Shown one piece after another: positions 8,830 through 21,914 of a DNA stretch of 64,000 nucleotides (within the stretch, counting starts at the first letter, position 1; every line of letters begins with the position of its first letter). The stretch spans positions 1 to 64,000 of the forward strand of contig CAJQUW010000879.1 of the NCBI GenBank assembly GCA_907163375.1, written 5' to 3'. The position numbers and the translations under genes were made by a program. Source of the stretch: Prostheceraeus crozeri (taxonomy: Eukaryota; Platyhelminthes; Polycladida; Euryleptidae). Below the pieces are notes generated by a model that was not told the origin of the DNA, searched no databases, and saw only the letters and a program-made list of their open reading frames with translations.

Positions 8830-10178
8830 AGCACATGTCCATGTAACATGCCACAAGTGAAAAAATTCCTAAGTGTGAGAGCTCCAGTGTGGTGAAAATT
8901 TTGAAAATTTAAAACTTCCGAATTTCGACCTGGGACCTTTACCAAAACATTTTTCATCAAATTTCACTGACTCCCCCCTCCCCCCCTCGTTCAGAGAAAT
9001 TTGATGAAAAATGTTTTGGTGAAGGTCCCAGGTCGAAATTCCACACTTTGGAAAATTTTCAAAATTTTACCCATACAAAGCCACTCTGACACTTAGGATT
9101 TTTTCAGGTGAGCGAGCTCCGACCTAAAATCTTGTAACCGCTCTAACTTTTGAATGAAGACAGATATGAACAAGCCGTTTCTTTCACTGAATTTGTCTCA
9201 CTCTTAGCTTTCAAACGAGCTATTGCACGACAAAATCCGTCCACTAGAAGCCAAGATCGAAGCTAGCTGTCCAGAGGGGGGGGAGGTCAGTGAAATTTGA
9301 TGAAAAATGTTTTGGTGAAGGTCCCAGGTCGAAATTCCACACTTTGGAAAATTTTCAAAATTTTACCCATACAAAGCCACTCTGACACTTAGGATTTTTT
9401 CAGGTGAGCGAGCTCCGACCTAAAATCTTGTAACCGCTCTAACTTTTGAATGAAGACAGATAGGAACAAGCCGATTCTTTCACTGAATTTGTCTCACTCT
9501 TAGCTTTCAAACGAGCTATTGCACGACAAAATTCGTCCACTGGAAGCCAAAATCGAAGCAAGCTGTCCAGAGGGGGGGGGACGTCAGCCGAAAATTTTTT
9601 CTCTCCGATTGACTTGAAACTCACCATAGCGATGCAGAATTTCACGCTGAATCCGAATCTGACCTCCGTTTTCTCATCCGATGCTTCGTTTTGACGCTAC
9701 ACACCAAAACGTCCCAAATTCTAACTCTGTCGTTTTTCGAAAAATGTTGAAAATTTTTTCTCACCGATTGCCTTGAAACTCACCATACCGATGCAGAATT
9801 TCACGCTGAATACGAATCCGACCTCCGTTTTCTCATCCGACCACTCCTTCCACTCGAAACAACCCATTTTACAACCCAACATTCAGCAGATTGCACGAAA
9901 AACATCACACACTATAGCCTCAAGACTAATCCTGGCGGTCGCCCAAGTCCACCACGACACTCCATCGTTCCAGAGGGGGGGGACGTCAGCGAACAGTTTG
10001 TGAACCCACCTGGTCGGCACACCACGACAGACTACAACCTCGGCCGTTCCAGAGGGGGGGGACTCAGACCCGAAGCACCACGGCGGCCGACCACGACACT
10101 CTGCCGTTCAAGAGGGGGGGGGACGTCAGCGATGGCGGCCATCTTGCGCTATCTGGTGTTCGCCGTTTTCTTACTACT
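8830..10178. repeat. Terminal region of element A: inverted and tandem repeats
   Basis: This gene-free end holds an imperfect palindrome (arms about 8860-8975 and 9000-9110), two tandem 296-bp units (8997-9292 and 9293-9588) and five G-tract motifs of the form CCAGAGGGGGGG-CGTCAG. A block reading ATTTGTCTCACTCTTAGCTT, with CAAACGAGCTATTGC next, recurs just inside the right TIR of element B (44430-44465). The outer boundary at 10178 is ACTACT, as in element B. A full TIR comparison needs the missing left end. Confidence 0.6.
9270..10128 (+). repeat. Five G-tract subterminal motifs
   Basis: Copies of TCCAGAGGGGGGG followed by a CGTCAG-like tail occur near 9270, 9565, 9968, 10043 and 10107. Element B has one at 44952 (CCAGAGGGGGTGCGTCAG). 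They are candidates for recognition by the element's integrase, terminal protein or replication machinery, or for G-quadruplex formation. Confidence 0.55.
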
Positions 10179-10180
10179 TA

Positions 10181-10300
10181 GCATCTAAGTCTGAAGCTGC
10201 TCCTCTATTCCAAATGTCACCTGCAAGCACTAAGATTGACAGGGAGTCTATGGAGCGCCGCATCATAGCTTTGCTGAAGCCAACCCTCAATGACTATTGA
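10181..10300 (+). pseudogene. C-terminal coding fragment at the element A insertion site
   Basis: Immediately outside element A, a frame of 39 codons runs to a TGA at 10298 (it includes SKSEAAPLFQMSPASTK and ERRIIALLKPTLNDY). An AATAAA lies about 60 bp further. The composition is protein-like and the frame begins right at the element boundary, so element A may have landed in the last exon of a gene or another transposon. I do not recognise the protein. Confidence 0.35.
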
Positions 10301-13300
10301 TTTTGAATTTCAGTTTGATATCTTATTCTTATTTGTGTATATTGATGATTTTGAATATAATAAATTCATTCCCTTGACAAGCTTCCCAAGTTAGGGAGCG
10401 AAACCGGTTGGGAATATGAGAGATTTTTGAGTTTTCTTTGGGTCGATTTTGGTATTAGTTAACCATTTTAATTGCCTTTTTTACTTATATATATATATAA
10501 GTTCGTGTTCATCCGATACGAAAGCGATTGGCTTTCCCATTGCATATAGAATCATTTATATTGAAGACTCAGGTTGACCGATCACGTGGATGTTGTCCCA
10601 ATCCAAAATTGGAAGTCAACAATGACGAAGAATGGACAAATGAGATCACGTATCTATTTCTTGTCATTTCTAAAAGCATTGAATAGCCGAGTCACCTACT
10701 TTTGCCCCTTCACCGGGAGCCGTTGACTCGGAGCAAGATATCAACCCAGTTCCGTGACGAAGACTAACACTTCAGAACCTACGGAGCTTCGCATAATGTT
10801 AAGAAATTTCAATATTCCTGAATCAAGCATGCGGATAATGCGAGGAAATGATACGCAACTCATCAATGACTGAAGACTGGTGACTGCAAGCCCGAACAGA
10901 AAGTGATACAAAAACTAAAATAAGGTGCTATATGATCGAGAGGAACATTGAAATTTTTCTTTCAATTAATTCTTGTGCGGAAATGTATAAGACACTTGGT
11001 ACTTTATTCTTCCCCACCCCCCATTTTCCAACGTTTCCAAATTCATCAAATTTCATCAAACTTAGTCACATTGGATTTAGAATAGACTTCATCTGTCACT
11101 GAGTGACAGTGCAACACGACTGAGAAGTCTTACTTAAATCCTGAGATGAAGGATTGGTCCCTTGGATACTCAGTTAGAATACAAGGTACAGCTGTAGTCA
11201 TGAGCTTCGTGGCATTGTTGACAACGGACTACAGACAGATGACGAGCAGTTGTCTAATTCGGAGGCTGTAAAATGCTCTACAAGTCAGATAAGAGGAATT
11301 TTACACACTCAACGAACGCTTTTGCGTAGGGAGACTGTCCGTAGGAGAAAGAGAAGATCGTTAACGATGCAACACTTCCGGGTGTCAACAACAGAAATGT
11401 GGGGGGGGGCGGAAAGAATAGAAGTACCAGACACTTCACCCCAAATTCACCCTGCTAAATGAAACTAACTTAAGGTATAATGCGAAGTATCTATCACTTG
11501 TGTGTGAAGTCCATCAACTAAGCGTCAAACAAATGGCATCAGTCAAAGGATTTTTAATGTTCCACGTCACGTTTTTGTAGTGTAATTATCTTCCTGTTGA
11601 ATATTTCATCAAAAAAGTAGTTTAATATACCTACGTTTTTAAAAAATATTTATGGAGCGAATTTGGTGGACGTCCCCCAAGTTATATCCGTACGGTATTA
11701 ACTTGACGCATTTTTACGAATGTCAGATGTCAAACCAATCATGGATAATGTGTTGCAGTCTTCCACATATGGCAACAAATTTAAATGAAAATGAATATAT
11801 TTCTGCGTTACGTTCTTAAGGATCCGGGCGTCCCACTATTTTCAAAATCTTGGTGACACATATTCGCATTTTTTGGGCATTTCGAGTCACGACTACATCA
11901 CCATAATGCACACCTTCCAGTTTGATGCATGCAGTTTGCTTAATTAACTCATGAATGAAACATTGCAAAGAAAAGTATCTCAAAACTGTCACAAAGTCTG
12001 CTCACACAAGATGTCCCTCAAGTTAGGCCAGCGTATTAGTAGATTTCATCATTAAGCCTTCATTGCGTGGAATTTCTCCGAGGACAAAAAATAACACAAA
12101 TCTGCTATCTTATCTGGATTTGCTGATTTGATGACAGAAAGTCAATTGTAGTTGACGGTTTTTGACGGGAGGTGCTTTATCATAGGTTGAAGGAAAGAAA
12201 TAAAATGCACTCCCTGTGATTTATCCGTAAAATTTTATTGTTAAAAATATATACAGGAGACTATTTCTATTATTCTTATTACGTTCATGACTTGAGCTCC
12301 GTGCAACAAATGGAAATACATAAATAAACCTATGTACAAAGTCTAAGAATCACTGTTCAACTCAAGAGACAAAAGAATGACCAAAAGAATGAAAGAAAAC
12401 ACTTCAAAGAGTCATGCGCGCCAGGAGAGCTCTGGTAACTGATCCTGCCGGCGTCACGCCCAGGAAGTCAAGTATGTCATGGCGAATCAATTAGTACCGT
12501 TCGTTTCTACACATTGACAGCGATCTGGAAATCCGACAGAGACAGACAGGAGACAGACGTTTCGCGACAGGCAGACAGTGACAGACAGTTCCAGCCTCAG
12601 CGCCCGGTAAAAATCGTGCAGACCTATGAAAGTCAAGTGTTGCATCTTTTTGAAAATTATTGGATTATGATGCATTCGTGCACAAAATTAATTTAATCCC
12701 CTGACTGCACAACTTTCAAATATTTGGCAAGATTAGACAACAGATATATATTCTTTTTTATGCATACAGATATATATTCTATCTTCGGTCATTTCGAAGT
12801 TAAAACAAATTAAACTTTACACAAAAATAAGAAATTTGTTGGATCAAATCATAGTGCGATGAAATCAGAATCACTCACATTACGAATGTTGTGCAAACGA
12901 TGCAATGTACAAGCATACAGATGAGAGCAAGGACCGTTATATTTCAAATAAAATATAAGGATTAGAAGAGAATCGATGCCAAAGACCTTCTCATTCATAA
13001 ATTATATAGCACTTTTGATCCCTTCAAGTCAAAGCAAGCATCAAGAATATTGTTCCTCAAATTCACTGAAATATGATTTTCAAAGATTCAGCTTCTTAGG
13101 GAGAAATCTATCAAGTTATTTCTCAGATGCGGATTAATTTTCATCTATTAACTCTGTAGAAAACTCTGAGATACACCTTGTTTATGAACAGGGAGAAAAT
13201 CAAGTGCATATGCTATAAAAATTATATTGTTAATAGAATAATTAAATTATTAGTTTATCCTCCGTAGAAACTGGGAATTGACAGGGGTATCTGACACTTT

Positions 13301-13774
13301 ATCCGATAGCAGGAGTCATTAGAAGACCAAGTTCTTTTATGCAGCTCCGCATTTAACACGCAGCCATATCGCGGTAAATTTGAGATGCATATTAAACATT
13401 TAAGTAAATTTCCTCGTTGAATAGCAAACAAACAGTTCACTAATTAAATTTCACTTTTTACTCACTATATACTAAAATTTTGTCAAAGTTCGTGTATTAG
13501 TTGTAATTGATTAATTCTGATTTTTGATTATGCATTGTAAATATTATCGTTGAAACTGTAATTGCATTCTTAGTTGAATAATGGGAACATGCCTGAATAG
13601 CACCATTTCATCCAATATTGTTGGGCATTATCAGCAGGCCAAGTTTACATCCTTCAACATCAGCGCAGCTCCCTCTTTAACATGCAGCCATGACCTGAGA
13701 TACGAATTAGTAAATTTATATTGAAGAATAGAATCGACGAGAATCGGGAATAGATATGTAATACATGTACATGT
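10301..13774. other. Intergenic DNA, no gene seen
   Basis: AT-rich sequence with a short (AT)n run near 10490 and short ACAGACAG-type runs near 12540. Short frames here lack protein-like composition. Confidence 0.5.
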
Positions 13775-13964
13775 ATGTTGTGTCTGCTGATTTACTTACC
13801 AGTGATTAAAAAAATCGATTTGTGAAATATAATTTTCAAAAATTAGACGCATTATCGCTATTAAATATACATTAAGTCATGCTAATTGTCACTTTTTTGA
13901 TATTGTCACAGCAATTAGTGTTATTAAATGCTGTAAAAAGTGCGTTGAGGAACAGAATGGATTT
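13775..13964. repeat. 190-bp dispersed repeat, copy 1
   Basis: This segment recurs in direct orientation at 18051-18240 with one mismatch that I can see. Flanks differ on both sides. No coding potential or transposon end structure is evident. Such high identity implies recent duplication. Confidence 0.75.
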
Positions 13965-16590
13965 GATTTTAAGTTCATCGTGATTATGTAATGGACATGA
14001 AAGTGATGAAAATGGGATGGTGTTACTTGCTCATGACGGATATTAAGAAGATCAGTGCACGATAAATGCAGCGAGTTCATCAGAGAGATCACTAAGAGTT
14101 CTGCGATCATTAATCACAGATAAAATCGTCAGCCAGAAAAGTGCAATTAAGAATTTCTTTTAGCCACAAGCTGACTAAATTGGACAATAATTATCTCATG
14201 AACATTTCATATTTAGCTTTACTGTGCGACTCTTTGTATTTCACTGGGACGTAGCCGGGGTTCTCTAATCGGTCTTATCTCTATTTTTAAAAAAGACACG
14301 AGAATAGGACAGCCAAGTAATTGAGAGGCTAATCTGTCCTCATAATCCCTGACCTCATTTAGAAAGAGAAAATATCGGCTGATTTAACATGTGTATTGAT
14401 GTCCATATGATAGTTATTGGACAGATGCTAAGTTAAAAAGACGGCTACTGCCCATTAACAGGAAAACTCAGCGGAAATCCATATACTGGGAATCTTCTTT
14501 CGCGAAATACAGAAGAAGCATAAATTCTAAGAGGCATCAATATGATATATTTATTGATTTTTAAAATCCATAGCAAATATTTTTCAAATTAATTCATGAA
14601 ATAAGTGACTGGAAAGAAAAACATTCAATATACTCGATATCGTTAGAGACACTTTCACAGAGAGCTTTAGGACATATTCGTAGACGACAAACACGAAAAG
14701 AAAATTTGCCTTGATGTGAATTGTTTATCAAGATAAGTAAGAAATTTATTTAGTAGGTACCAAACGTCCTATAATTAATTGAAAGTGCACAGAACGTACT
14801 ATAATTTTTATAATAAATTTTCTTCATTCATGTCAATAAAAACAAAATGGCGCCGATAATCAAGTGCATATCAAGGATATGGTCAACATATTGCTGGATA
14901 CGAAAACTGCATGCAAATTGATGCCAAATTCACATAAAAATTTGTGCGAAATTTTTGCATAAATATTTGTATTTACAGAGATTTCGAATGTTTTTTAACC
15001 GATGACTGACTTCCATCGTGTATGTTCGAACAAGTCTGGCATACAGCGTTGCTAGAAGCTTCCTCTGTGATCGGCTGATTTAGAAAGACATGCCAAAAAT
15101 GACATTGGCATCCATCTTTCAGATGTGTTTGGTAGCTAGTTATCGGCGGTTTATAGTGAAGCGCATAGGGAATATAGAGTTTGAATTCATCGAAGATATC
15201 CAATGGAAATGGGAGAGTGCTTGATGCAAATCACGTTCTATTTACACAATATTTCCAGAAAGTCCTAAATTGCTATTTCTATCAAATTGGTGATGAATCT
15301 GAGCATTCCCAACCTTATACAAGTGGCATTGTTTGGCTCTCACTTGTCGGGGTGCATACCGGTATATCTGACTATCTCTTGCCGTTAAGTGAACATATTT
15401 TGATGCCTGTTGTTAACAGTTAACATGCCGGTTGTGATGTCTATGGCCACTGTAATTTCATATGATTGTCTGTCCGTATCAATTTGATTTGACTATGACA
15501 TCACTTAACTGCAAATATTTCCAGGAATATTTTCTAATGCTTACTGTACACACTTAACACTTAACATGCTAACAGCGGGTTGCTTTTGTTTTTGGTGATA
15601 TTACTGATCTCAATACCTTAGGATCTTTTATTACATCTTTATTACAACCTGCGAATTTTATAAAAGACTTTTTATGAACATTATTTAGACTATATTATGC
15701 GGTGTCGATGCGATGTGATCGTTCACCGGTATCACATGTTCATTAATATGCGGCATAGTAGATACCCATGCAACAGCAAAATAAAATTCCATGTATCTCT
15801 CCTAGTCCTTTCCTTCACTTGTATAGAATACACATGTAGATATCTATATTTCCTTGTAATTTTCGTACTCATTTGCCTGAATGTGGCGATAGGAGATAAG
15901 CTGCTGAACTTCAAAAGCAAACGTGAATTGTTGATAAAAATCCTCTCCATGGGTAACTTTAACTTTTACGATTGATGAAGTTCTCGTGATTCTCGTGAGC
16001 GCAGATTCACTGCTTCAAGATCAGAAAACACAGTCAGAAACTGCTTACACACCTTTATGCATTCATTTTAGCTCATTTCAAAATAATTTGTTTACATGAA
16101 GGAGAGATGATCAGACTTTAAGGCAGACATTTGAATACTGCAGATGTTTAAATTTTGTTTCACTTGCAATAAATTTAACTACATGTAGAAAATGTTATCC
16201 AAAATAGAACGAAGATTGCAATCAAAATGAATGACTGAATAATTAAAAGCAATTAAACAAATGGTTAATCTGAATAATTTGAAAATACAGTGACCGGCGT
16301 GTCTGGATGAAAATGATCAACCCATAAAATGTACCCATTTTATACTACAAAATTGAAGATAATTTCATTTCCATTGTAGCGACTATGAATTCATCAAGGA
16401 ACAGCACTCGATTTCTTGAGTGCCTGATCATTTGATACATCCTCTACTAAAAACTGGCAAAAAGTAAAAGTAAAAGTATAAATTTCGTTTGTCTCACAGC
16501 TTCAGTAGTATTCAATGGAAGAGTACTTTTCAGGAAGCACGATGAGAAATAAATACAAGTAAATAATAAAATACGTGGACCTAGCATATT
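13965..16590. other. Intergenic DNA, no gene seen
   Basis: No frame here has recognisable domains. The short frames on both strands look like chance openings in AT-rich DNA. Confidence 0.45.
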
Positions 16591-16768
16591 AGGCGGAAGG
16601 CCTCTCCTCCATGTGTCCGAATTTTTATGCTTCCCATTCTTTCTCAGCAAGCGCTAAGTAGGAATGCAGAATATACCTATTTTAAGTCATAGGTCTGACT
16701 CGATCAAGGTTTGAACACAGGTCCCCCGGACGCAGTACGAACACTCTACCATAGGGCCACAACGGCGA
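16591..16768 (-). mobile_element. tRNA-derived SINE, copy 1
   Basis: On the minus strand the head reads GTGGCCCTATGGTAGAGTGT (A-box-like) and, further on, GTTCAAACC (B-box-like), followed by a body shared with the copy at 28114-28303. The tRNA fold is imperfect and there is a long non-tRNA body, so this is a SINE and not a tRNA gene. Confidence 0.7.
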
Positions 16769-18050
16769 TCATATAAAGTTTAGCTACCAATTGCACAAGT
16801 GCAGAAAATTATTTGATGTTTATGAGAAATCCATGTGCAATGCTAAAGTTGGAGTACAAAATACTTAACTTTAAAGAAAGTGTACATGATAGGACATTTA
16901 TTTCGCTGTTGGCGAAAGAATGATAGAATTAACCTTGACTCCTGAAGAAGTTCATGCTATTCAAAATAGCGGATGAGTTCCGTATTGTCTCTCATATGAT
17001 CGCACACGGGTGGGAGTATTTCTTGGACAAAATGCATTTTCAATCAACTTCTCTTAATAAATCAGGAGGGCAAGCAATAATGTCAAGTGGGAGCAAACGT
17101 AGAAAAATAATAGTTTTGAATCAACTGAGAATGATTGGAAGCTATAGACAATTGACATTTAATATCAAGTAATAGCTTTCACTTGAATAGATTGACATGC
17201 AGTTATACATGCATTCAACGTCATTTGAAATAAGTGCATCAAAAATTCGGTCTTATTAATATCATCAGTCTTCAATAACAACTTGTCACGCAAAAGTGGT
17301 CACATTGGTGATACAAAAGAAATGTCAGGAACATGAACCTTTTCTTCGTAAGTGGGTGGCATGCGTTCATCCCACGAAGCAACAAAACAAACCCATCGAG
17401 TCGGTCAGAATGCTAAGAACAAAAAGGGGAAGTATCGTCTGTGCAATTAGTGATTTCAGTGTTTTGACAATGTGAGTGAGTATGATTTATCAACCTCCAC
17501 AGTAGAAGGTGTTGGATCTAGGACCTAGAGAAATGCATGTATTCGAAGACACATAAGGAGACTCGGTTTGGATTAATGATGGCTGTGACTTTTATCTGTC
17601 AGCTTATCTATTTATGTATTTGAGTAGGAGTAATGCATATTATCTATCTTTCAAAATCTCACATGCACATTCATATCTCGTTATGCGCACTTTATCTTTT
17701 ATATTCTCAAATACACCTTGCAGATTAAATTATATTATAGTATTTTAATGCTGGTTCTATTCCACGTCGGGGTATATAAAATATAGCAATAAATTCCATT
17801 CTTTACTAACCAGTGATTTTGAATACAAATATTATCATATTTATAGATCGATTTATGATGATATATATTATGCAAACGATTTGTCTGACGTGAAGGATAG
17901 CATAGATGTTTGATCGTGTTGTATCTTTCTGCTATTTATCACAATTAATGTGCATTGTACACAGAAATCCAGATAGCAAAAATACTAGAGATCGGAAAGT
18001 TTGGGAAATACGGTGCCTTTATTCGAGAACTTTACGACTATAGTCTGTCT
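16769..18050. other. Intergenic DNA, no gene seen
   Basis: AT-rich DNA with short frames only and no recognisable motif. Confidence 0.4.
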
Positions 18051-18240
18051 ATGTTGTGTCTGCTGATTTACTTACCAGTGATTAAAAAAGTCGATTTGTG
18101 AAATATAATTTTCAAAAATTAGACGCATTATCGCTATTAAATATACATTAAGTCATGCTAATTGTCACTTTTTTGATATTGTCACAGCAATTAGTGTTAT
18201 TAAATGCTGTAAAAAGTGCGTTGAGGAACAGAATGGATTT
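18051..18240. repeat. 190-bp dispersed repeat, copy 2
   Basis: Nearly identical to 13775-13964 and in the same orientation, with unrelated flanks. Confidence 0.75.
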
Positions 18241-19689
18241 ATAGTAGAAGAAGAAAAAAGTAGTGCTGTAGTTTCCATTGAAAATATTCCCCGATTTCAA
18301 TGTAGCTCTACCTCAAAAATCAACATGAAGAATCCTATTATCACTGCTGATTTCTTTTTAAGAGGTGAATTGTTTAACTAAAGTTCGATTTGTAATCTTG
18401 TCCGGCTCAAGGTCACGGCGTCTAATAACATTTGCATACAGAAAGGGAAATATCCTCCGATCATTTATCTCGGCTTGACGGGTTTCAAACAATGTTCTCT
18501 CCTTCTAATCAACTCAATTTGTAGATCTATTTGCCCAAATTAAACCTGAAATCTTTGTATGCTTGTGCGGTTATGGCTTCTATTTTTGATTCGCTTGTTC
18601 ATCCTCGCTTTTCCTTGTATATCTAAAGATTCTGTCAGATTTGGCCATAGATTCAATTCTTTTATCTAATAGATCTATTGGGTTTCCCGAAGTTGTTTCG
18701 TTAATTCACTTCGAATGTGAGACAATTCAGTCGAAGTTCTGAGTTATTACTGACGTATCACGTAGCTTGATTAATGGCATTTGTCCACAGGATGGAAAAA
18801 GTTAGTGAATTTCTTTAACAGTTTGACTTCAAGATGAAATGAAGAACATGACATGAATATTATCATCTGTAATTAGAAAATGAAGTCAGCAGTGAAGTTG
18901 TTCCTGCGCATGAGTGTGTCACTATAACAATTGCAAGGATGAACGGAGATATCTACTCATGTACAAACTGAAAACAATTTTCACTTAGAAGAGAAAAAAT
19001 TGAATAACATTCTATGAGTCATTACACAATTTTCCAAATATGCGAAGAGTAGATTCTAAGTAGCGCCAATGTCCGCTGAGATACAATTTAGAGAAAAATT
19101 AAATTTATTCAGTTCCTGAAATAGATCACAAACCAGTGAAAGTCAAAATGTTTATTGCCGAATTGCTGCTGACATGTAAAAACAAAATGATAAATAAAAT
19201 ATGAAATTAAGTCTGACTTAGCTGATGACAGGGAAGATATTCGGGATGAAATTATCAATGAGATTATACTTTAGCATGTTACTGATGGATTATTACGAGT
19301 AGAAAGAATGAGAGATACACAGCTCTCAATCACGATCAAATTCAGACATTTTAATAATCAATCACATTCATCATCATGCAAGGATGATGCATTTTATCAT
19401 TTAACGACCAGATTAGATATTTCAAGATCTTTCCTAATTAATAATTATCAACCACTTCATTAATCATACATACCCGTATTTATTGATGATCAATCATGGG
19501 TTTTCAGTCGAAAGTTCCTTCCTATTGTCTGAAGATTTTGAGAAACATTAAACACATGACGTAGTGCTTGAGGAGAACGGTGGCTGCTCACAGAACAACC
19601 CAACAGAAACCATAGACCTGTTATTTCAAGGATCCAAGCATTCTGCCTTGGCTAAAACAAGATGGTTAGTCGACTGCTGATGGTTAGAG

Positions 19690-20040
19690 TCGTCTTCTTT
19701 TTTCCATACAGTGGTAATTCCTGTCTGGCGCGTCCACGTCGCGGGAGTCGGTGCTGTGGCTAGCGCTGCAGTAGCTAAGTTCAGACAGGGACCCAGCGTT
19801 GCGTGGTATATCGCATCACCCTGGTCAGGGTGAACAACAAGAACATCGGAAGGAACTTTTTCAGCCGTTTACTTCACGCTGACTTTACCATTTGACATTT
19901 CCATATTTAGTCTACTACTCCTTTAATCTGACTGACTTGCTAAGTAACTTACATAATTGTTTTTCTTCATCAGCTGTAATTCGTCATGTGTTTGTCATAT
20001 CGGAATAAAGCTTTTTATTATTATTATATTATCATTATTC
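19690..20040 (+). repeat. Possible short retroposon with AT-rich tail
   Basis: A locally GC-rich head (GTCTGGCGCGTCCACGTCGC and following) leads into a 3' part with AATAAAGC and then a TTATTATTATTA tail. The shape suggests a SINE or processed transcript 3' end. No second copy is present in the window, so this is tentative. Confidence 0.3.
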
Positions 20041-20844
20041 AGTGTGGCTCCTAATGAACACCACGCCTGGAATTGGAGTCGTTTCAAAGACTAATTGTCC
20101 GAGTTGTGATTTTCTGAAAGCTATGATTTATTGGGATATTTTCATAGACCAGTAGTAGTAATCGATTGATTGATCGATTAATCGCCAGAAACCTCTCCAT
20201 GATCCTTTACGTGAGCATAGTGAAGTATTTTCCAAACACATTCACGAACAACGCAAACTTATTCGCTATAGGCGTAGTGTCACCCAATTCATTCATGCAA
20301 GTTATTGCAATCATATTTAATTATTCAGTAAGTAAAACCGCTAAAACCAGTGCTATGTGCAATCAAATTCGTATATTTCATGATGCGTCATTGCAATCAA
20401 ATTCACGGAATTTTCACACTTTATTCAAGCACTCGTTTATTTAACATCATATGCATCACGTGTCGAAAAAAATGACTTTTGTCACAAGCAATGATTAATA
20501 GCTTGCCGCTATTTTATTTCATCCGATCGGTATGTCTTTGATTTGTCTTCTTTCTAGTTTTTATGAGCACTAGGCTGTATGATCTATGAGTCGTAGGCTA
20601 TATTTACTAGATGTGCATATCTTCAGATGTTCATATTATAGATTCCACAAGTATTTGTAAATAATAATTCAGATTTTATGTGTATACCAGTCTGCATCCA
20701 AGATTTTTCTTCATGCCCATGGTGCCTATTGAAATGTGATAGAAGTGTCGAAATGTTATGTTAAATTTCGTCGGATTTTTATTTATTTTCATGTTCCTGA
20801 AATTTTCACAATTTATGCATTAAAAAATGATTCCCCTTTACTCA

Positions 20845-21003
20845 GTTTATAAATAAATAAAGACACTAAATTCATTTTGATATAAATAAAAACTAATTCT
20901 TGCGCAATGCATTTCGTCCACTCTCATTCAAGTGCAAACATGGACTGACCATAAAATGCAAAATCTGAAATCATATACTTCTACAGTAAAAAATCTATGA
21001 ATA
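20845..21003. repeat. Inverted repeat left of the Penelope fragment
   Basis: About 159 bp that recur in reverse complement at 21756-21914 with a few mismatches. The two copies flank the Penelope-type coding fragment. Inverted flanking copies of this kind are known for Penelope-like elements. Confidence 0.75.
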
Positions 21004-21179
21004 AAATTGAGAGCATGCAAACCTATAATCTAGTAGACTTAAGAGATATGGACTAATAACAAGTGAGTAAATAATCTAGGTATAAGAAGAAGCAAAACAG
21101 AAACTAAAGCTGCCAAGGTAAGTAAAGGGTGGAAATAAAATCTTTTTGCGAGCACAAGTCTCGCGCAAAATAACGAGAG

Positions 21180-21762
21180 ACTGTGTGATTCCTAATGTGT
21201 GTTAGTTGTTGATGTGGTACTTAGTGCTAAAATTATTGAAAGCAGTTTGTCTCTCGTTGCTACAGACTTGCAAATGTCTTGTGATACTGCTAGCTGGAAT
21301 TGCAGTGGACCTTCGTGGACACTTTTAAGGGTTGGCTAACCACTTTGGAAGGTGTTCCGAAACTCTCTCATTCAGACATCTTGCCGTCTTCCCAACGTAC
21401 TTGCTTCCATAGGTACAATGAAATTGATAAATTACATTTGATGTGGAGAAGAGCGGCAATCTATCCTTCAGAGAGCGTATCGGAATCCTTCGTGTAGTGA
21501 AAATGACTTGCAAACGAGCACCAGGAAGTAAACTAAATGCTTTGTTGAAGCTATTTCTAAAAGTCAACGCACTTTTGTCTCCAATCAATGGAAGTCTTAA
21601 GAACATTTTTTTCTTTTCAGGTCCATAAACATCTTCTCTCACTGACAACTCTTTTATTGAATACTTACCGAAAAATGAATCCGGATACCCATTTAATCGA
21701 AGTGTTCTTTTGATGAAATCCAATTCTTCTTTCAAGGTATCAGGGGAACAAATTCTATTCAT
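21180..21762 (-). pseudogene. Penelope-like retroelement fragment with GIY-YIG endonuclease
   Basis: A 145-codon minus-strand frame (21325-21762) covers the end of a Penelope-type reverse transcriptase and the start of its GIY-YIG endonuclease, with VIYQFHCTYGSKYVGKTARC and NERVSEHL as the diagnostic region. A TAA stop at 21325 interrupts the endonuclease; the same frame then continues with ITRHLQVC-like sequence to about 21190. The reverse transcriptase core is missing. It is a 5'-truncated, inactive copy bounded by inverted repeats. Confidence 0.8.
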
Positions 21763-21914
21763 AGATTTTTTACTGTAGAAGTATATGATTTCAGATTTTG
21801 TATTTTATAGTCAGTCCATGTTTGCACTTGAATAAGAGTGGACGAAATGCATTGTCCAAGAATTAGTTTTAATTATATCAAAATGAATTTAGTGTCTTTA
21901 TTTATTTATAAACA
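21756..21914. repeat. Inverted repeat right of the Penelope fragment
   Basis: Reverse complement of 20845-21003. Confidence 0.75.

Larger units (their letters stand above)
1..10178 (-). mobile_element. Element A: PolB-encoding large DNA element, left end off the window
   Basis: This is a partial Polinton-like element. Reading on the minus strand it carries a zinc/coiled-coil gene, two small genes, and a zinc-finger PolB gene; one small gene lies on the plus strand. The right end is placed at 10178 because the inward sequence begins AGTAGTAA, exactly as the complete element B begins, and a CTGACG followed by a C tract lies about 50 bp inside both ends. The first 6 bp outside, TAGCAT, would be the target duplication, but its partner lies off the window. 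Gene order matches element B, while protein similarity is only moderate, so A and B are different families of one group. No integrase or capsid gene is visible in the part present. Confidence 0.72.
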
